This document shows positions 7,601 through 14,985 of a DNA stretch of 64,000 nucleotides, in pieces. Origin of the DNA: Burkholderiaceae bacterium (GTDB taxonomy: Bacteria; Pseudomonadota; Gammaproteobacteria; Burkholderiales; Burkholderiaceae_C); contig JADMJJ010000020.1 of assembly GCA_018780645.1 (NCBI GenBank), forward strand, positions 1 through 64,000. Direction: 5' to 3'. Numbering within the stretch: the first letter of the stretch is position 1; every line of letters starts with the position of its first letter. Position numbers and translations under genes: made by a program. Under the pieces are notes generated by a model, which searched no databases, was not told the origin of the DNA, and worked only from the letters and a program-made list of their open reading frames with translations.

Positions 7601-9316
7601 CAGCCAGCGCGAGCCTGCGCCCGAAACAAGGCCTTCGGCAAAACTGCGCTCGCCGCCGTTGGCCCCGGGCGAGTTCCACGACCAGACGGCGCTGCCAAAC
7701 TCCTTGGTCGACAGCAGCGCGCCGTCCAGGACCTCGACACGCCCGTGCGAGCTGCCGCCCACCAGGCCTGCCGTCCAGCCATCCGCCGCCTGCGTGGCGA
7801 CCTGTGCCGTCGCCACCGCGAAACCACTCAGAAAGCGGGCCTCGGATCCGGCGCCGGTTACTGTCAGCACCCCGGTGCCGCCGGCCCAGTGGCCTATCAT
7901 GGCGCCGCACCATTTGAAGTTGCAGTCGGCCGCATACCCGGCGCTGTCAAGCAGCGCGCCGCCCGAGATGGTGACGCGGCCCTCGCCCCAGTCGCCGATG
8001 GCCAGCCGGTGGCCTTCGGTGCTGGAGAGCCTGAGCACGCTGCCCGCGCCGTCGATGACGACGTTTCCGCTGCCGGCCTGACCGCTGCCAACGTTGAGCG
8101 AGCGCGTGGACACCACCCCGCCTTCGGCCACGAGCAGGCTGCCCGTGCCGCCGCTGCCGACGTTGAGGCTGCCGCGGTCGAACTGGGCCAGGCTGCCCGC
8201 GCCCTGCACCTGCAGGGTGCCGCTGCCGCCGTTCATGCCGACCTGGTTCCAGCGCCCGCCCACGAGCGTGGCGCCGGCCTTCACCGCGACCGTGGCCTGG
8301 CCACCCTCGGCAATATGCAGGTAGCCCTTGTCGAGGTCGCCGGTGATGCCCAGCATGGAGTCCCCGCCGCTGACCTCGCCGCTGAAGCTGCCGCCGTTGC
8401 CCAGGCGCATGCCGTAGTTCTGACCGTCCTTGCCATAGACAAGTAGGCTGCCATGGTCCAGCACCTTCAGGGTGGTCGTGGCGCGACTGCCGTTGGCGAA
8501 GCTGGCCGCCGCCTCGTTGCCGTTGATCGAATTGTGCTCGACCATCCAGTGCGAACCCAGGCCGGTCACCTGCAGATGCGTCAAGGACCTTTCCAGGCCG
8601 TTGCCATCCGGGCCGATGTAGGAGCCGCCCGCAGCCACATCCTGGGTTCGCAGCCGAGCACCTGCCGCTACGGTGACGCTGACCTCGGTTTGTGCCCCGG
8701 CTGTGCCGAAGCCGCCGTTGACGTTCAGATTGCCGAGATCGAATGTGCTCAGGAACCGGGCCTCGCTGCCTTGCCCGGTCACCAGCAGGCTCCCCTTGGA
8801 CCCGGCCCCATTGCCCATGTAGGCGTGGCAGTCCCGGCGGCCGAGCTGGCAGGACGAGGCATCGGCGCGTCCGTCCAGCAGAGCCCCGCCCGACACGGTC
8901 AGGGCGCCGAGATCGCTGGTGCCCTGGCCGATCGCAAGCCGGGCGTTGTTGCCGTCGCTGCGCAGGGTCATGACCGTGCCAAACCCGTCGAGCAAGGCCT
9001 CAGCGGGGTTGCCGCCCTGGCCCCAGACGCCAAAGCTCGACAGCTCGACCTGCGAGCCCGCATTGGCCGCGAAGCTGCCCTGCACGTTCAAGCCTATGGT
9101 GGGCAGCAGGAGGTTCGGGCCATTCAGCGGGCCGGCGTAGTTGGGTACCGTGTAGTAGGGCCCGGTCACGGTCACCGCCGCCATCGCGATCGGCGCCATC
9201 GCGGCCATCGCGGCGGTAAGGAAGCCTTGCGCGATCGCCGCAGCCAGACGCCGCGGACGCGGCCGACCATGGAAGACCCGGTTGCAGCGGATTTGCAGGG
9301 CAGAGATTCTGAGCAT
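4694..9316 (-). CDS. Giant PEP-CTERM protein built of T5SS/PEP-CTERM-type beta-strand repeats
   Basis: 1540 residues. The ATG at 9316 is preceded by a strong ribosome site (GGGGAGGAA); an upstream in-frame TTG is less likely. A Sec signal with an Ala-rich core ends near AMAAVTVTG. The body is Gly/Ser-rich and made of short beta-helix-like repeats such as GSLLVTGQGSEARFLS and VTGAGSEARFLS, the pattern known as T5SS/PEP-CTERM-associated repeats. SPGNSPGTLTIDGSF precedes the C-terminal domain. The end is a textbook PEP-CTERM sorting signal: VPEPGTWALWG, a hydrophobic helix and RRRGG. The family is exported, processed by an exosortase and thought to be surface or matrix material. No autotransporter barrel is present. 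A LuxR regulator is divergent. Confidence 0.9.
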   Translation of the reverse strand: MLRISALQIRCNRVFHGRPRPRRLAAAIAQGFLTAAMAAMAPIAMAAVTVTGPYYTVPNYAGPLNGPNLLLPTIGLNVQGSFAANAGSQVELSSFGVWGQGGNPAEALLDGFGTVMTLRSDGNNARLAIGQGTSDLGALTVSGGALLDGRADASSCQLGRRDCHAYMGNGAGSKGSLLVTGQGSEARFLSTFDLGNLNVNGGFGTAGAQTEVSVTVAAGARLRTQDVAAGGSYIGPDGNGLERSLTHLQVTGLGSHWMVEHNSINGNEAAASFANGSRATTTLKVLDHGSLLVYGKDGQNYGMRLGNGGSFSGEVSGGDSMLGITGDLDKGYLHIAEGGQATVAVKAGATLVGGRWNQVGMNGGSGTLQVQGAGSLAQFDRGSLNVGSGGTGSLLVAEGGVVSTRSLNVGSGQAGSGNVVIDGAGSVLRLSSTEGHRLAIGDWGEGRVTISGGALLDSAGYAADCNFKWCGAMIGHWAGGTGVLTVTGAGSEARFLSGFAVATAQVATQAADGWTAGLVGGSSHGRVEVLDGALLSTKEFGSAVWSWNSPGANGGERSFAEGLVSGAGSRWLVNGSVPENYDARVNLASTPRSFADWQIRSGGVMLVQAPAGRNAGVDLGSGGQATFSVQGSGSLLQISGTDARLVAGLNGGRGELTVSEGGRVQMLGSSASYLHLGESAGTGVLSLLSGGQLSGARSVNLGSGGWGSLLVDGEGSQLTLAHTTGNEGQISVASSGRGDMTVRNGGAVNAFTLGVGNGWELDSQGSVTLDGAGSTLTLDGVDWHRLSINRGGVTVSGGAVLDAAGNAAACTGHWCGVFIANNAGDEGSLTVTGAGSKASFLSQMHIGQSYVTAPPATPYTLGHPGATSTAIVRVLDGGQIESEDVRIANGPSGSAATGSEGVLAQIRIQGAGSRWLVRPNPSSGASSFMSGLGSSAGNTLTDIQVLDGGELRMTATASTNAQLILGQNGGTQRLLISGAGAKLSYADTLNGGLWIGRSGATANLSVANGGAIEGVNRIQVGNTGAVASFNVSGPTSSITYGSSFADLFVGRAAVGVADISGGAQVQMHANNFSRITIGDNNGASMAAGQGSLTLRGAGTLVSMKSGVADNANTFSPTVNIGWSSNGVLAIRDGAALRIEGLAPTGPELFYEGAGVIAGNGWAAPSSGRIEVSGPGSKLETLGSNPFITVGDGAYGSGHLSISNGALVRTTLMGIADFGAAGTTQIDNATLRLEGAWRTSCCIGASLSVGSGAGSAANLTLNHGAQLLIGNDSGGERTNLSLGGIMGYSPGGTGIMSLAGGSQVSVSGSGGGGGQIVIGATSGGIGVVSVAGGSQMSASYVGVGAFNGADTGVGTLLVQDSSTVSADQIEIGAKGFVGGNGTIIGNVINRGVFSPGNSPGTLTIDGSFTAAAGSRLVLEVQSDGLGGFVTDHLMLAGAHAVDLTGLAIEFRFLGATDPNAFQASGGFDVDRFMSAADAALPDEAFSGVQFSASASQYTISNFSYTAGGGAVFQAQAVPEPGTWALWGLGLGALAVLRRRGG
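6050..8900 (-). repeat. Three ~310-345-residue super-repeats in the giant PEP-CTERM gene
   Basis: Three long units each open with a similar block: SGGALLDGRADASSC near base 8900, SGGALLDSAGYAADC near 7970 and SGGAVLDAAGNAAAC near 6938. Each block has two cysteines 4-7 residues apart, followed by a G-LTVTGAGS-A-FLS segment, and each unit later has a GS-W-V segment (GSHWMVEHN, GSRWLVNGS, GSRWLVRPN). The first two units span about 930 and 1030 bases; the third decays toward 6050. Unit borders are approximate. Confidence 0.7.
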
Positions 9317-9434
9317 CGTGAGTTCCTCCCCAAGGGCTGGCCTTGATCGTGAGCGGCCCCTTCGGGCCAACGGATTGGCTTTGCATCACCTTATGTGCGG
9401 CCGCGCAGACAGGCAATGCACAGGCGGCGCGGTG

Positions 9435-9450
9435 CCCCCTGGCGGGGGGG
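9435..9450. promoter_or_regulatory. G/C-run inverted repeat between giant PEP-CTERM gene and luxR
   Basis: CCCCC-TGGC-GGGGG lies in the 214-base divergent region, 119 bases from the PEP-CTERM ATG and 81 bases from the luxR ATG. A dyad here could be an operator for the LuxR protein. No other evidence supports this, and nothing else clear was seen in the region. Confidence 0.25.
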
Positions 9451-9530
9451 TAATTGCGTTCGTCTGCCTCCGGGCGATACCCTCAGAATTGCTGAGGCCG
9501 GCAAGCAGTGACTTGGATAGAGTGGCACGC

Positions 9531-10616
9531 ATGCCGCCCAAGAAGTCTCGCCAACTGGCCCGCCTGCGCGAGCTCTGCGCGCTTGAACTGCCCACGGCGC
9601 TGCTCATGCCCAGCATCCTGGCGGAGCTGCACGCGCTGGTGCCGTCCAGCCGCAATCTGTTCGACTGGTGCGATGACCTGGGCCGGCTGACCCAGTACTA
9701 CATCGAGGGGCCGGTGGACCTGCGCATCGCGCAGCTGTACTTCGAAGAGTTTCACAACCGACGCGAACGCGAGGCCATGCCGGGCTTTGCCCAGGCCGTG
9801 CGCGGGCCGGCACTGATCCACGGGGCCGCCGAGCTGAACACACCGCGCTTTTTCAACTCGGCGCTGTATGCCGAGATCTGGCGGCCTCAGGGCTTTCGCT
9901 ACCGGGTCGAGGCGATCGTGCGGGGGGCGCGGCAGCGGCCGCTGGGCTCGCTGGTGCTGTATCGGGCGCCGGGGGAGCGCTGCTTCACACCGGCGGAGGA
10001 GGCGGTGCTGCCCCAGGTGTTGCCCTATCTGGCCCAGGCACTGCAGCGCGATGCGGCCGTGCGCAGCAGCCGGCCCGACCAGTGGGTGCCGGCACCGGAG
10101 CCGGCGCAGACGCTGCTGCTCGAGCCTTCCGGCACGATCCGCCTGGCCAGCGACGGGGCCCCGCGTCTGCTGAAGCTGGCCGACGCCGGGCTGCATGTGC
10201 AGGGTGCGGGCCCCGCGGTGGAGCTGACGCTGCAGGCCCTGTGCGCCGAGGCGCAAACAATCGGGCAGGCCAGGCGCGAGCTGCACAGTCCCTGGGGGCG
10301 CTTCGAGTTCAGCGCCCAGCGACTGCACGCGGTGGACCCCCAGGCGCAGCGTTCGGTGACGCCCAGCTGGATACAGGTGCAGTTGCGCCGCCAGGAGCCG
10401 CGCGAACTGGCCGATGAGCGGCGGCTGGCGGCGCTGGAACTGTCCAGCGGCCAGGCTGCGGTGTGCAGGCTGCTGCTGCAGGGCCATGCCGGGCCCGAAG
10501 TGGCGCGGCGCCTGGCGGTGGCGCCCAGCACCGTGGTCGATCACACGCGCAAGCTCTACCAGCGCCTGGGCGTGCGCTCGGTGCGCGAGTTGGTCGAGCG
10601 GGTGCGCTCGGGCTGA
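9531..10616 (+). CDS. LuxR-family transcriptional regulator
   Basis: 361 residues from the ATG at 9531 (MPPKKSRQLARLRELC). The N-terminal 270 residues match no signal domain I can name with confidence and look like the PAS/GAF-like sensor part of stand-alone LuxR regulators. The C-terminus is a LuxR helix-turn-helix: LSSGQAAVCRLLLQG, then PEVARRLAVAPSTVVDHTRK and LYQRLGVRSVRELVE. There is no phospho-acceptor receiver domain, so it is not a two-component regulator. It is divergent from the giant PEP-CTERM gene, which is its likely target by position (inference). Confidence 0.82.
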   Translation: MPPKKSRQLARLRELCALELPTALLMPSILAELHALVPSSRNLFDWCDDLGRLTQYYIEGPVDLRIAQLYFEEFHNRREREAMPGFAQAVRGPALIHGAAELNTPRFFNSALYAEIWRPQGFRYRVEAIVRGARQRPLGSLVLYRAPGERCFTPAEEAVLPQVLPYLAQALQRDAAVRSSRPDQWVPAPEPAQTLLLEPSGTIRLASDGAPRLLKLADAGLHVQGAGPAVELTLQALCAEAQTIGQARRELHSPWGRFEFSAQRLHAVDPQAQRSVTPSWIQVQLRRQEPRELADERRLAALELSSGQAAVCRLLLQGHAGPEVARRLAVAPSTVVDHTRKLYQRLGVRSVRELVERVRSG

Positions 10617-10687
10617 CCAGCGCCTGGTTTGCAGGGCCAGGATCCTGCCGAAGGCCTGCGACTGCGGCGAAATCGAGACACTTGATT

Positions 10688-10701
10688 CGACCGATCGGTC
10701 G
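10688..10701. promoter_or_regulatory. TetR-type operator upstream of the liv operon
   Basis: CGACCGATCGGTCG is a perfect 14-base palindrome about 60 bases before livH. The ACCGATCGGT core is typical of TetR-family operators, including those of aromatic or acyl-CoA degradation regulators in betaproteobacteria. No tetR gene is in the window, so the regulator is encoded elsewhere. Confidence 0.6.
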
Positions 10702-10760
10702 GATTTGCTTCCTATGGTTTAGAGTGCCGTGCGGCGCCGCGTCCGGACGGGGCCTGAGGT

Positions 10761-11807
10761 ATGCCCTGTATGGATCTGTCAATCGCAAGCATCCTGATGC
10801 TCGATGGCGTCACCAATGGCGCGATCTACGCCTTGCTGGCGCTGGCCACGGTGCTGGTGTTCGCCGTCACCCGCGTGATCTTCATCCCGCAGGGCGAGTT
10901 CGTCGCCTTCGGCGCGCTGACGCTGGGCATGCTGCAGCTGGGCCAGACGCCCGGCACGATCTGGTTCCTGCTCTTGATGGCCCTGCTGGTGGCCGTGCTG
11001 GATCTGGTCGCCGGCCTGCGCCAGGGCCGGCCACCCGCGCGCATCCTGCTGACGGTACTGAAGGCGGCGGCATTTCCGGTGCTGATCTCCCTCTTCGCGC
11101 TATGGGCTGCGCCGCAGAAGTTTCCGCTGCTGGTGCAGGCCGGGCTGACGCTGGCCCTGGTCACGCCGATGGGCCCGCTGCTGTATCGCCTGGCCTATCA
11201 ACCGCTGGCCGATGCGACGGTGCTGGTGCTCTTGATCGTCTCGGTCGGCGTGCACTTTGCGCTGACCGGCCTGGGCCTGGCCTTCTTCGGCGCCGAGGGC
11301 TTTCGCACCCCGGCCTTCTGGGATGCCAGCTTTGCCGCCGGGCCGCTGATGTTGTCGGGTCAGACCCTGATTATCTTCGCCGCCTCGATCGCGCTGATCA
11401 TCTCGCTGTGGCTGTTCTTCGAGCGCTCGCTGTACGGCAAGGCCTTGCGCGCCACCGCGGTGAATCGGCTCGGTGCGCGGCTGATGGGGATTTCGAGCAC
11501 CACCGCCGGCCGCCTGACCTTCACGATGGCCGCCTTCATGGGCGCGCTGTCGGGCCTGCTGATCGCGCCGACGACGACGATCTTCTATGACAGCGGCTTC
11601 CTGATCGGCCTCAAGGGTTTCGTCGCCGCCGTGTTCGCCGGCCTGGCCAGCTACCCCGGTGCGGCGCTGGGCGCCATCCTGGTGGGCCTGCTGGAATCGT
11701 TCAGCTCCTTCTGGGCCAGCTCGTACAAGGAGGTGATTGTGTTCACCTTCATCCTGCCGGTGCTGTTGTGGCGCTCTTTGCGTGACCCTCATTCCGAAGA
11801 AGAATGA
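10761..11807 (+). CDS. livH: ABC transporter permease, branched-chain amino acid type (LivH)
   Basis: 348 residues, hydrophobic throughout with about eight membrane segments. The family signature is seen in DGVTNGAIYALLALATVLVF near the start and in the EAA-like cytoplasmic loop RATAVNRLGARLMGISS. The protein forms half of the membrane channel of an importer for branched-chain amino acids or related carboxylates. The start is ATG 10761; ATG 10770 is also possible. It is first in the operon livH-livMG-livF. The usual substrate-binding protein gene is missing, so specificity cannot be read from this locus, and the TetR-type operator hints that the substrate need not be an amino acid. Confidence 0.9.
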   Translation: MPCMDLSIASILMLDGVTNGAIYALLALATVLVFAVTRVIFIPQGEFVAFGALTLGMLQLGQTPGTIWFLLLMALLVAVLDLVAGLRQGRPPARILLTVLKAAAFPVLISLFALWAAPQKFPLLVQAGLTLALVTPMGPLLYRLAYQPLADATVLVLLIVSVGVHFALTGLGLAFFGAEGFRTPAFWDASFAAGPLMLSGQTLIIFAASIALIISLWLFFERSLYGKALRATAVNRLGARLMGISSTTAGRLTFTMAAFMGALSGLLIAPTTTIFYDSGFLIGLKGFVAAVFAGLASYPGAALGAILVGLLESFSSFWASSYKEVIVFTFILPVLLWRSLRDPHSEEE

Positions 11808-11820
11808 CGGAGCGCCGACC

Positions 11821-13590
11821 ATGATGACTACACGCAAGATCTTCCCCCTCGCCGCGCTGGCCCTGCTGGCCGTACTGCCCCAGTTGCCGGTGCCCGAGTT
11901 CTGGATCACTCAGCTCAACTACATCGGCCTGTACGCGATGGTCTCGCTGGGCCTGGTGCTGCTGACCGGCATCGGCGGGCTGACCTCGTTCGGCCAGGCC
12001 GCCTTCGTCGGCGTGGGCGCCTACACGACGGCCGTGCTGAGCACGCGCTTCGGCATCTCGCCCTGGCTTGCGCTGGGTGTCGGCATTGTGTTGACGGTGG
12101 CCGTGGCGCTGGTGCTGGCCTGGCTGACGCTGCGCATGTCGGGCCACTACCTGCCGCTGGCCACGATTGCCTGGGGCCTGAGCCTGAACTACCTGATGGG
12201 CAATATGGAGTTCCTGGGCAAGTACGACGGCATCCAGGGCATACCGGCGCTGGAGATCTTCGGCATCAGCCTGAACGCCGGGCGCAGCATCTACTACCTG
12301 ATCTGGGCCTTTGCGGTGCTGGCGGCAGTGGGCGTCAGCCACTTGCTGGACTCGCGCCCCGGCCGTGCGATACGTGCGCTCAACGGCGGCGTGACGATGG
12401 CCGAGGCGATGGGCGTTTCAACCTTCCGCTACAAGGTCGTGATCTTCGTGCTGGCGGCCATTCTGGCGGCAGTCTCGGGCTGGCTCTATGCCCACTTCCA
12501 GCGCAGCGTGAACCCCTCGCCGTTCGGCATCAAGCTGGGCATCGAGTACCTGTTCATGGCCGTGATCGGCGGCGTCGGCGGTGTCTGGGGGGCTTTCACC
12601 GGTGCTGCGGTGGTGAAGATCGTCGAGGACCAGCTGCAGACGATTCTGCCCAAGCTGATGGGGGCCAGCGGCAACTTCGAGATCATCGTCTTCGGTGTGG
12701 CCCTGGTGTTGGTGCTGCAGTACGCGCCCAAGGGCCTGTGGCCTGCGATCGCGCGCTGGTTCCCGGCCGGCCCGCGCCGGCGCGACTGGGGCGATGCACC
12801 TCCGCTGGAGGCACGCAGCAAGCCCAAGCCCGGCGAGCTGCTGCTGGAAGTCGACAAGGTGCGCAAGGAGTTCGGCGGCCTGGTGGCGGTCAACGACGTC
12901 AGCTTCCAGATCCGTGCCGGCGAGATCGTCGGCCTGATCGGCCCCAACGGCGCCGGCAAGTCCACCACCTTCAATCTGATCACCGGCGTGCTGAGCCTGA
13001 CCTCGGGCGGCGTGCAGTTCCGCGGCGAGGCGGTCGGGGGCCTGGCCTCAAGGCTGATTGCGCGGCGCGGCATGTCGCGCACCTTTCAGCACGTGAAGAT
13101 GATTGCCGACATGACGGTGCTGGAGAACGTCGCCCTGGGCGGCTATCTGCGCAGTCACGCCGGGGCAGCGCAGGCGATGCTGCGCCTGGATCGCGCCGAG
13201 GAACGTCGCCTGTTCGCCGAGGCCGAGCGCCAGCTGCAACGCATCGGCATGGCCGGGCAGATGCACGAGCTGGCCGGCAATCTGGCCCTGGGCCCGCAGC
13301 GGCTGATGGAGATCGCCCGGGCCCTGTGCACCGACCCGGCCCTGCTGCTGCTCGATGAGCCCGCCGCCGGCCTGCGCCACAAGGAGAAGCAGGCGCTGGC
13401 AGAGGTGCTGCGCCAGTTGAAGGGCGAGGGCATGAGCATCCTGCTGGTCGAGCACGATATGGACTTCGTGATGGGCCTGACCGACCGCCTGGTGGTGATG
13501 GAGTTCGGCACCAAGCTGATCGAGGGCACGCCGGCCGATGTGCAGGCCAGCCCCGAAGTGCGCGCCGCCTATCTCGGAACGGAGCACTGA
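11821..13590 (+). CDS. Fused ABC permease-ATPase (LivM-LivG)
   Basis: 589 residues from the ATG at 11821, with GGAG 8-11 bases upstream, 13 bases after livH. Residues about 1-325 are a LivM-type permease (YIGLYAMVSLGLVLLTGIGG; YLFMAVIGGVGGVWGAF). Residues about 340-589 are a LivG-type ATPase with Walker A GPNGAGKS (about 375-382), a signature region reading LALGPQRLMEIARAL, Walker B LLLLDEPAAGL and the switch His in LLVEHDMDF. Permease and ATPase are normally two genes; the fusion is also known in other Burkholderiales. The signature motif has Pro after Gly where Gln or Asp is usual. Confidence 0.92.
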   Translation: MMTTRKIFPLAALALLAVLPQLPVPEFWITQLNYIGLYAMVSLGLVLLTGIGGLTSFGQAAFVGVGAYTTAVLSTRFGISPWLALGVGIVLTVAVALVLAWLTLRMSGHYLPLATIAWGLSLNYLMGNMEFLGKYDGIQGIPALEIFGISLNAGRSIYYLIWAFAVLAAVGVSHLLDSRPGRAIRALNGGVTMAEAMGVSTFRYKVVIFVLAAILAAVSGWLYAHFQRSVNPSPFGIKLGIEYLFMAVIGGVGGVWGAFTGAAVVKIVEDQLQTILPKLMGASGNFEIIVFGVALVLVLQYAPKGLWPAIARWFPAGPRRRDWGDAPPLEARSKPKPGELLLEVDKVRKEFGGLVAVNDVSFQIRAGEIVGLIGPNGAGKSTTFNLITGVLSLTSGGVQFRGEAVGGLASRLIARRGMSRTFQHVKMIADMTVLENVALGGYLRSHAGAAQAMLRLDRAEERRLFAEAERQLQRIGMAGQMHELAGNLALGPQRLMEIARALCTDPALLLLDEPAAGLRHKEKQALAEVLRQLKGEGMSILLVEHDMDFVMGLTDRLVVMEFGTKLIEGTPADVQASPEVRAAYLGTEH

Positions 13591-13593
13591 AGC

Positions 13594-14352
13594 ATGACGA
13601 TGCCACTTGATCACGATCTGCTGCTGAGCGTCAGCGACCTGCACGCCGGTTACGGCAAGGCCGAGGTGCTGTCCGGCCTGAATCTGCGCCTGCCCCGGGG
13701 CAGCGTGGTGACGGTCATCGGCCCCAACGGCGCCGGCAAGTCCACCACCCTGAACGCCTTGATGGGCGTGCTGCCGGCCCGGGGCCAGGTCTTGTTCGAC
13801 GGCGAGGACATTGCCTCGCTGAGCCTGGAAGAGCGGGTGATGAAGGGCCTGGCCCTGGTGCCCGAGAAGCGCGAACTGTTCTCGACCATGAGCGTCGAGG
13901 ACAACCTGGTGCTGGGCGGCTTCAGGCCGATGCGCCTGGGTGTGCGAGATTGGCGCGGCGGGCTGGACAAGGTGTTCGAGCTGTTCCCTCGGCTGAAGGA
14001 GCGCCGCGCCCAGCTGGCCGGCACCCTGTCGGGCGGCGAGCGCCAGATGCTGGCCGTGGGCCGCGCGCTGATGAGCCAGCCCAAGGTGCTGATGCTGGAC
14101 GAGCCCAGCCTGGGCCTGGCACCGCTGATCGTCAAGGAGGTGTTCCGCATCGTCCAGCGCCTGCGTGACAGCGGTGTGTCCATCCTGCTGATCGAGCAGA
14201 ACGCCCGCGCCGCGCTCGAAGTGGCCGACTACGGCTATGTGCTGGAGACCGGCGAGATTGCGCTGGAAGGCCAGGCCGCCGACCTGGCCCGCGACCCACG
14301 GGTGATCGAGACCTACCTCGGCGCGGCGAAGAAGGCCGAAAACGCCGGCTAG
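13594..14352 (+). CDS. livF: ABC transporter ATP-binding protein (LivF)
   Basis: 252 residues, with the ATG 3 bases after the livMG stop. All ATPase motifs are present: Walker A GPNGAGKS (43-50), signature LSGGERQMLAVGRAL, Walker B VLMLDEPSLGLAP and the switch His position replaced by Gln in LLIEQNARAAL, as is normal for LivF. It pairs with the LivG domain of the fused protein to power import. It is translationally close to the next small gene. Confidence 0.92.
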   Translation: MTMPLDHDLLLSVSDLHAGYGKAEVLSGLNLRLPRGSVVTVIGPNGAGKSTTLNALMGVLPARGQVLFDGEDIASLSLEERVMKGLALVPEKRELFSTMSVEDNLVLGGFRPMRLGVRDWRGGLDKVFELFPRLKERRAQLAGTLSGGERQMLAVGRALMSQPKVLMLDEPSLGLAPLIVKEVFRIVQRLRDSGVSILLIEQNARAALEVADYGYVLETGEIALEGQAADLARDPRVIETYLGAAKKAENAG

Positions 14353-14354
14353 CC

Positions 14355-14948
14355 ATGGGCCGCGAAGCGCAATGTCGTTGCCGGATTGGTGACCAGGGCG
14401 CGGAGGCCAAGGCCTTGCTGGAGGCCGATGAGCTGCTGCTTCGCGGTGGCTTCAAGCGCCGCTATGCGCTGGCCGAGCTGAGCGGCCTGCGCGTCGAGGG
14501 CGAGCGACTGTGCTTCGAGGCGGCCGGCGAGCGGGTCGCGCTGGAGCTGGGCGCCAAACCAGCGGCCAGCTGGCTGAAGAAGATCGCCACCCCACCGCCG
14601 ACCTTGGCCGAAAAGCTGGGCCTGAGCGCAGCGCATCCAGGTCTGGTCATCGGAGACATCGATGAGCCCGCTTTGCTCGAGGCCTTGCAGGGCGCCCGCA
14701 CCGAACTGCCGGCCCAGGCTCACATCGCCCTGGCCGTGGTGAGCAGCGAGGCCCAGCTGCAGGCCGCCATCGCCGCCCATGCCGGATTGCCGGATGCCCG
14801 CCACCTGTGGATCATCCACCCCAAGGGCCCCAAGGCCAGCCTCACGGATGCCACGGTGCGCCGACTGATGGCAGCGGCGAGCTATGTGGACAGCAAGACC
14901 AGCGCCGTTTCGGCGGCACTGACGGCCACGCGATACGGCAGGCGTTGA
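14355..14948 (+). CDS. Unknown protein, last gene of the liv operon
   Basis: 197 residues. The ATG is 2 bases after the livF stop, so co-translation is likely. There is no signal peptide or membrane segment. The C-terminal half (HLWIIHPKGPKASLTDATV, then SYVDSKTSAVSAALTATRY) resembles the DUF3052 fold seen in small bacterial proteins of unknown role; this is a visual resemblance only. The N-terminal half (ADELLLRGGFKRRYALAEL; GERVALELG) looks like a small beta-rich domain. Its place at the end of a transporter operon suggests a link to the imported substrate, but no function can be claimed. Confidence 0.75.
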   Translation: MGREAQCRCRIGDQGAEAKALLEADELLLRGGFKRRYALAELSGLRVEGERLCFEAAGERVALELGAKPAASWLKKIATPPPTLAEKLGLSAAHPGLVIGDIDEPALLEALQGARTELPAQAHIALAVVSSEAQLQAAIAAHAGLPDARHLWIIHPKGPKASLTDATVRRLMAAASYVDSKTSAVSAALTATRYGRR

Positions 14949-14949
14949 G

Positions 14950-14985
14950 GCTGCTGCAGGGTCAGGGCCCTTACCCTGCGGCAGC
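14950..14985. terminator. Hairpin between the liv operon and a convergent PEP-CTERM gene
   Basis: A 13-base stem with one mismatch (14950-14962 with 14973-14985) and a 10-base loop lies directly after the last liv-operon gene and overlaps the last codons of the convergent gene. There is no long T run, so it is a candidate bidirectional terminator of moderate strength. Confidence 0.45.

Noticed and set aside
4112-8446. A 1444-codon open frame on the plus strand opposite the giant PEP-CTERM gene
   Set aside because: It is Ala/Gly/His/Gln-rich with no domain or signal, runs antisense through two real genes and is explained by GC-rich codon use. The minus-strand frame has signal peptide, repeats, ribosome site and sorting signal.
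10682-10718. TTGATT and TATGGT before livH as a promoter pair
   Set aside because: The spacing is 25 bases, too long for a sigma70 promoter. Only the palindrome between them was kept.
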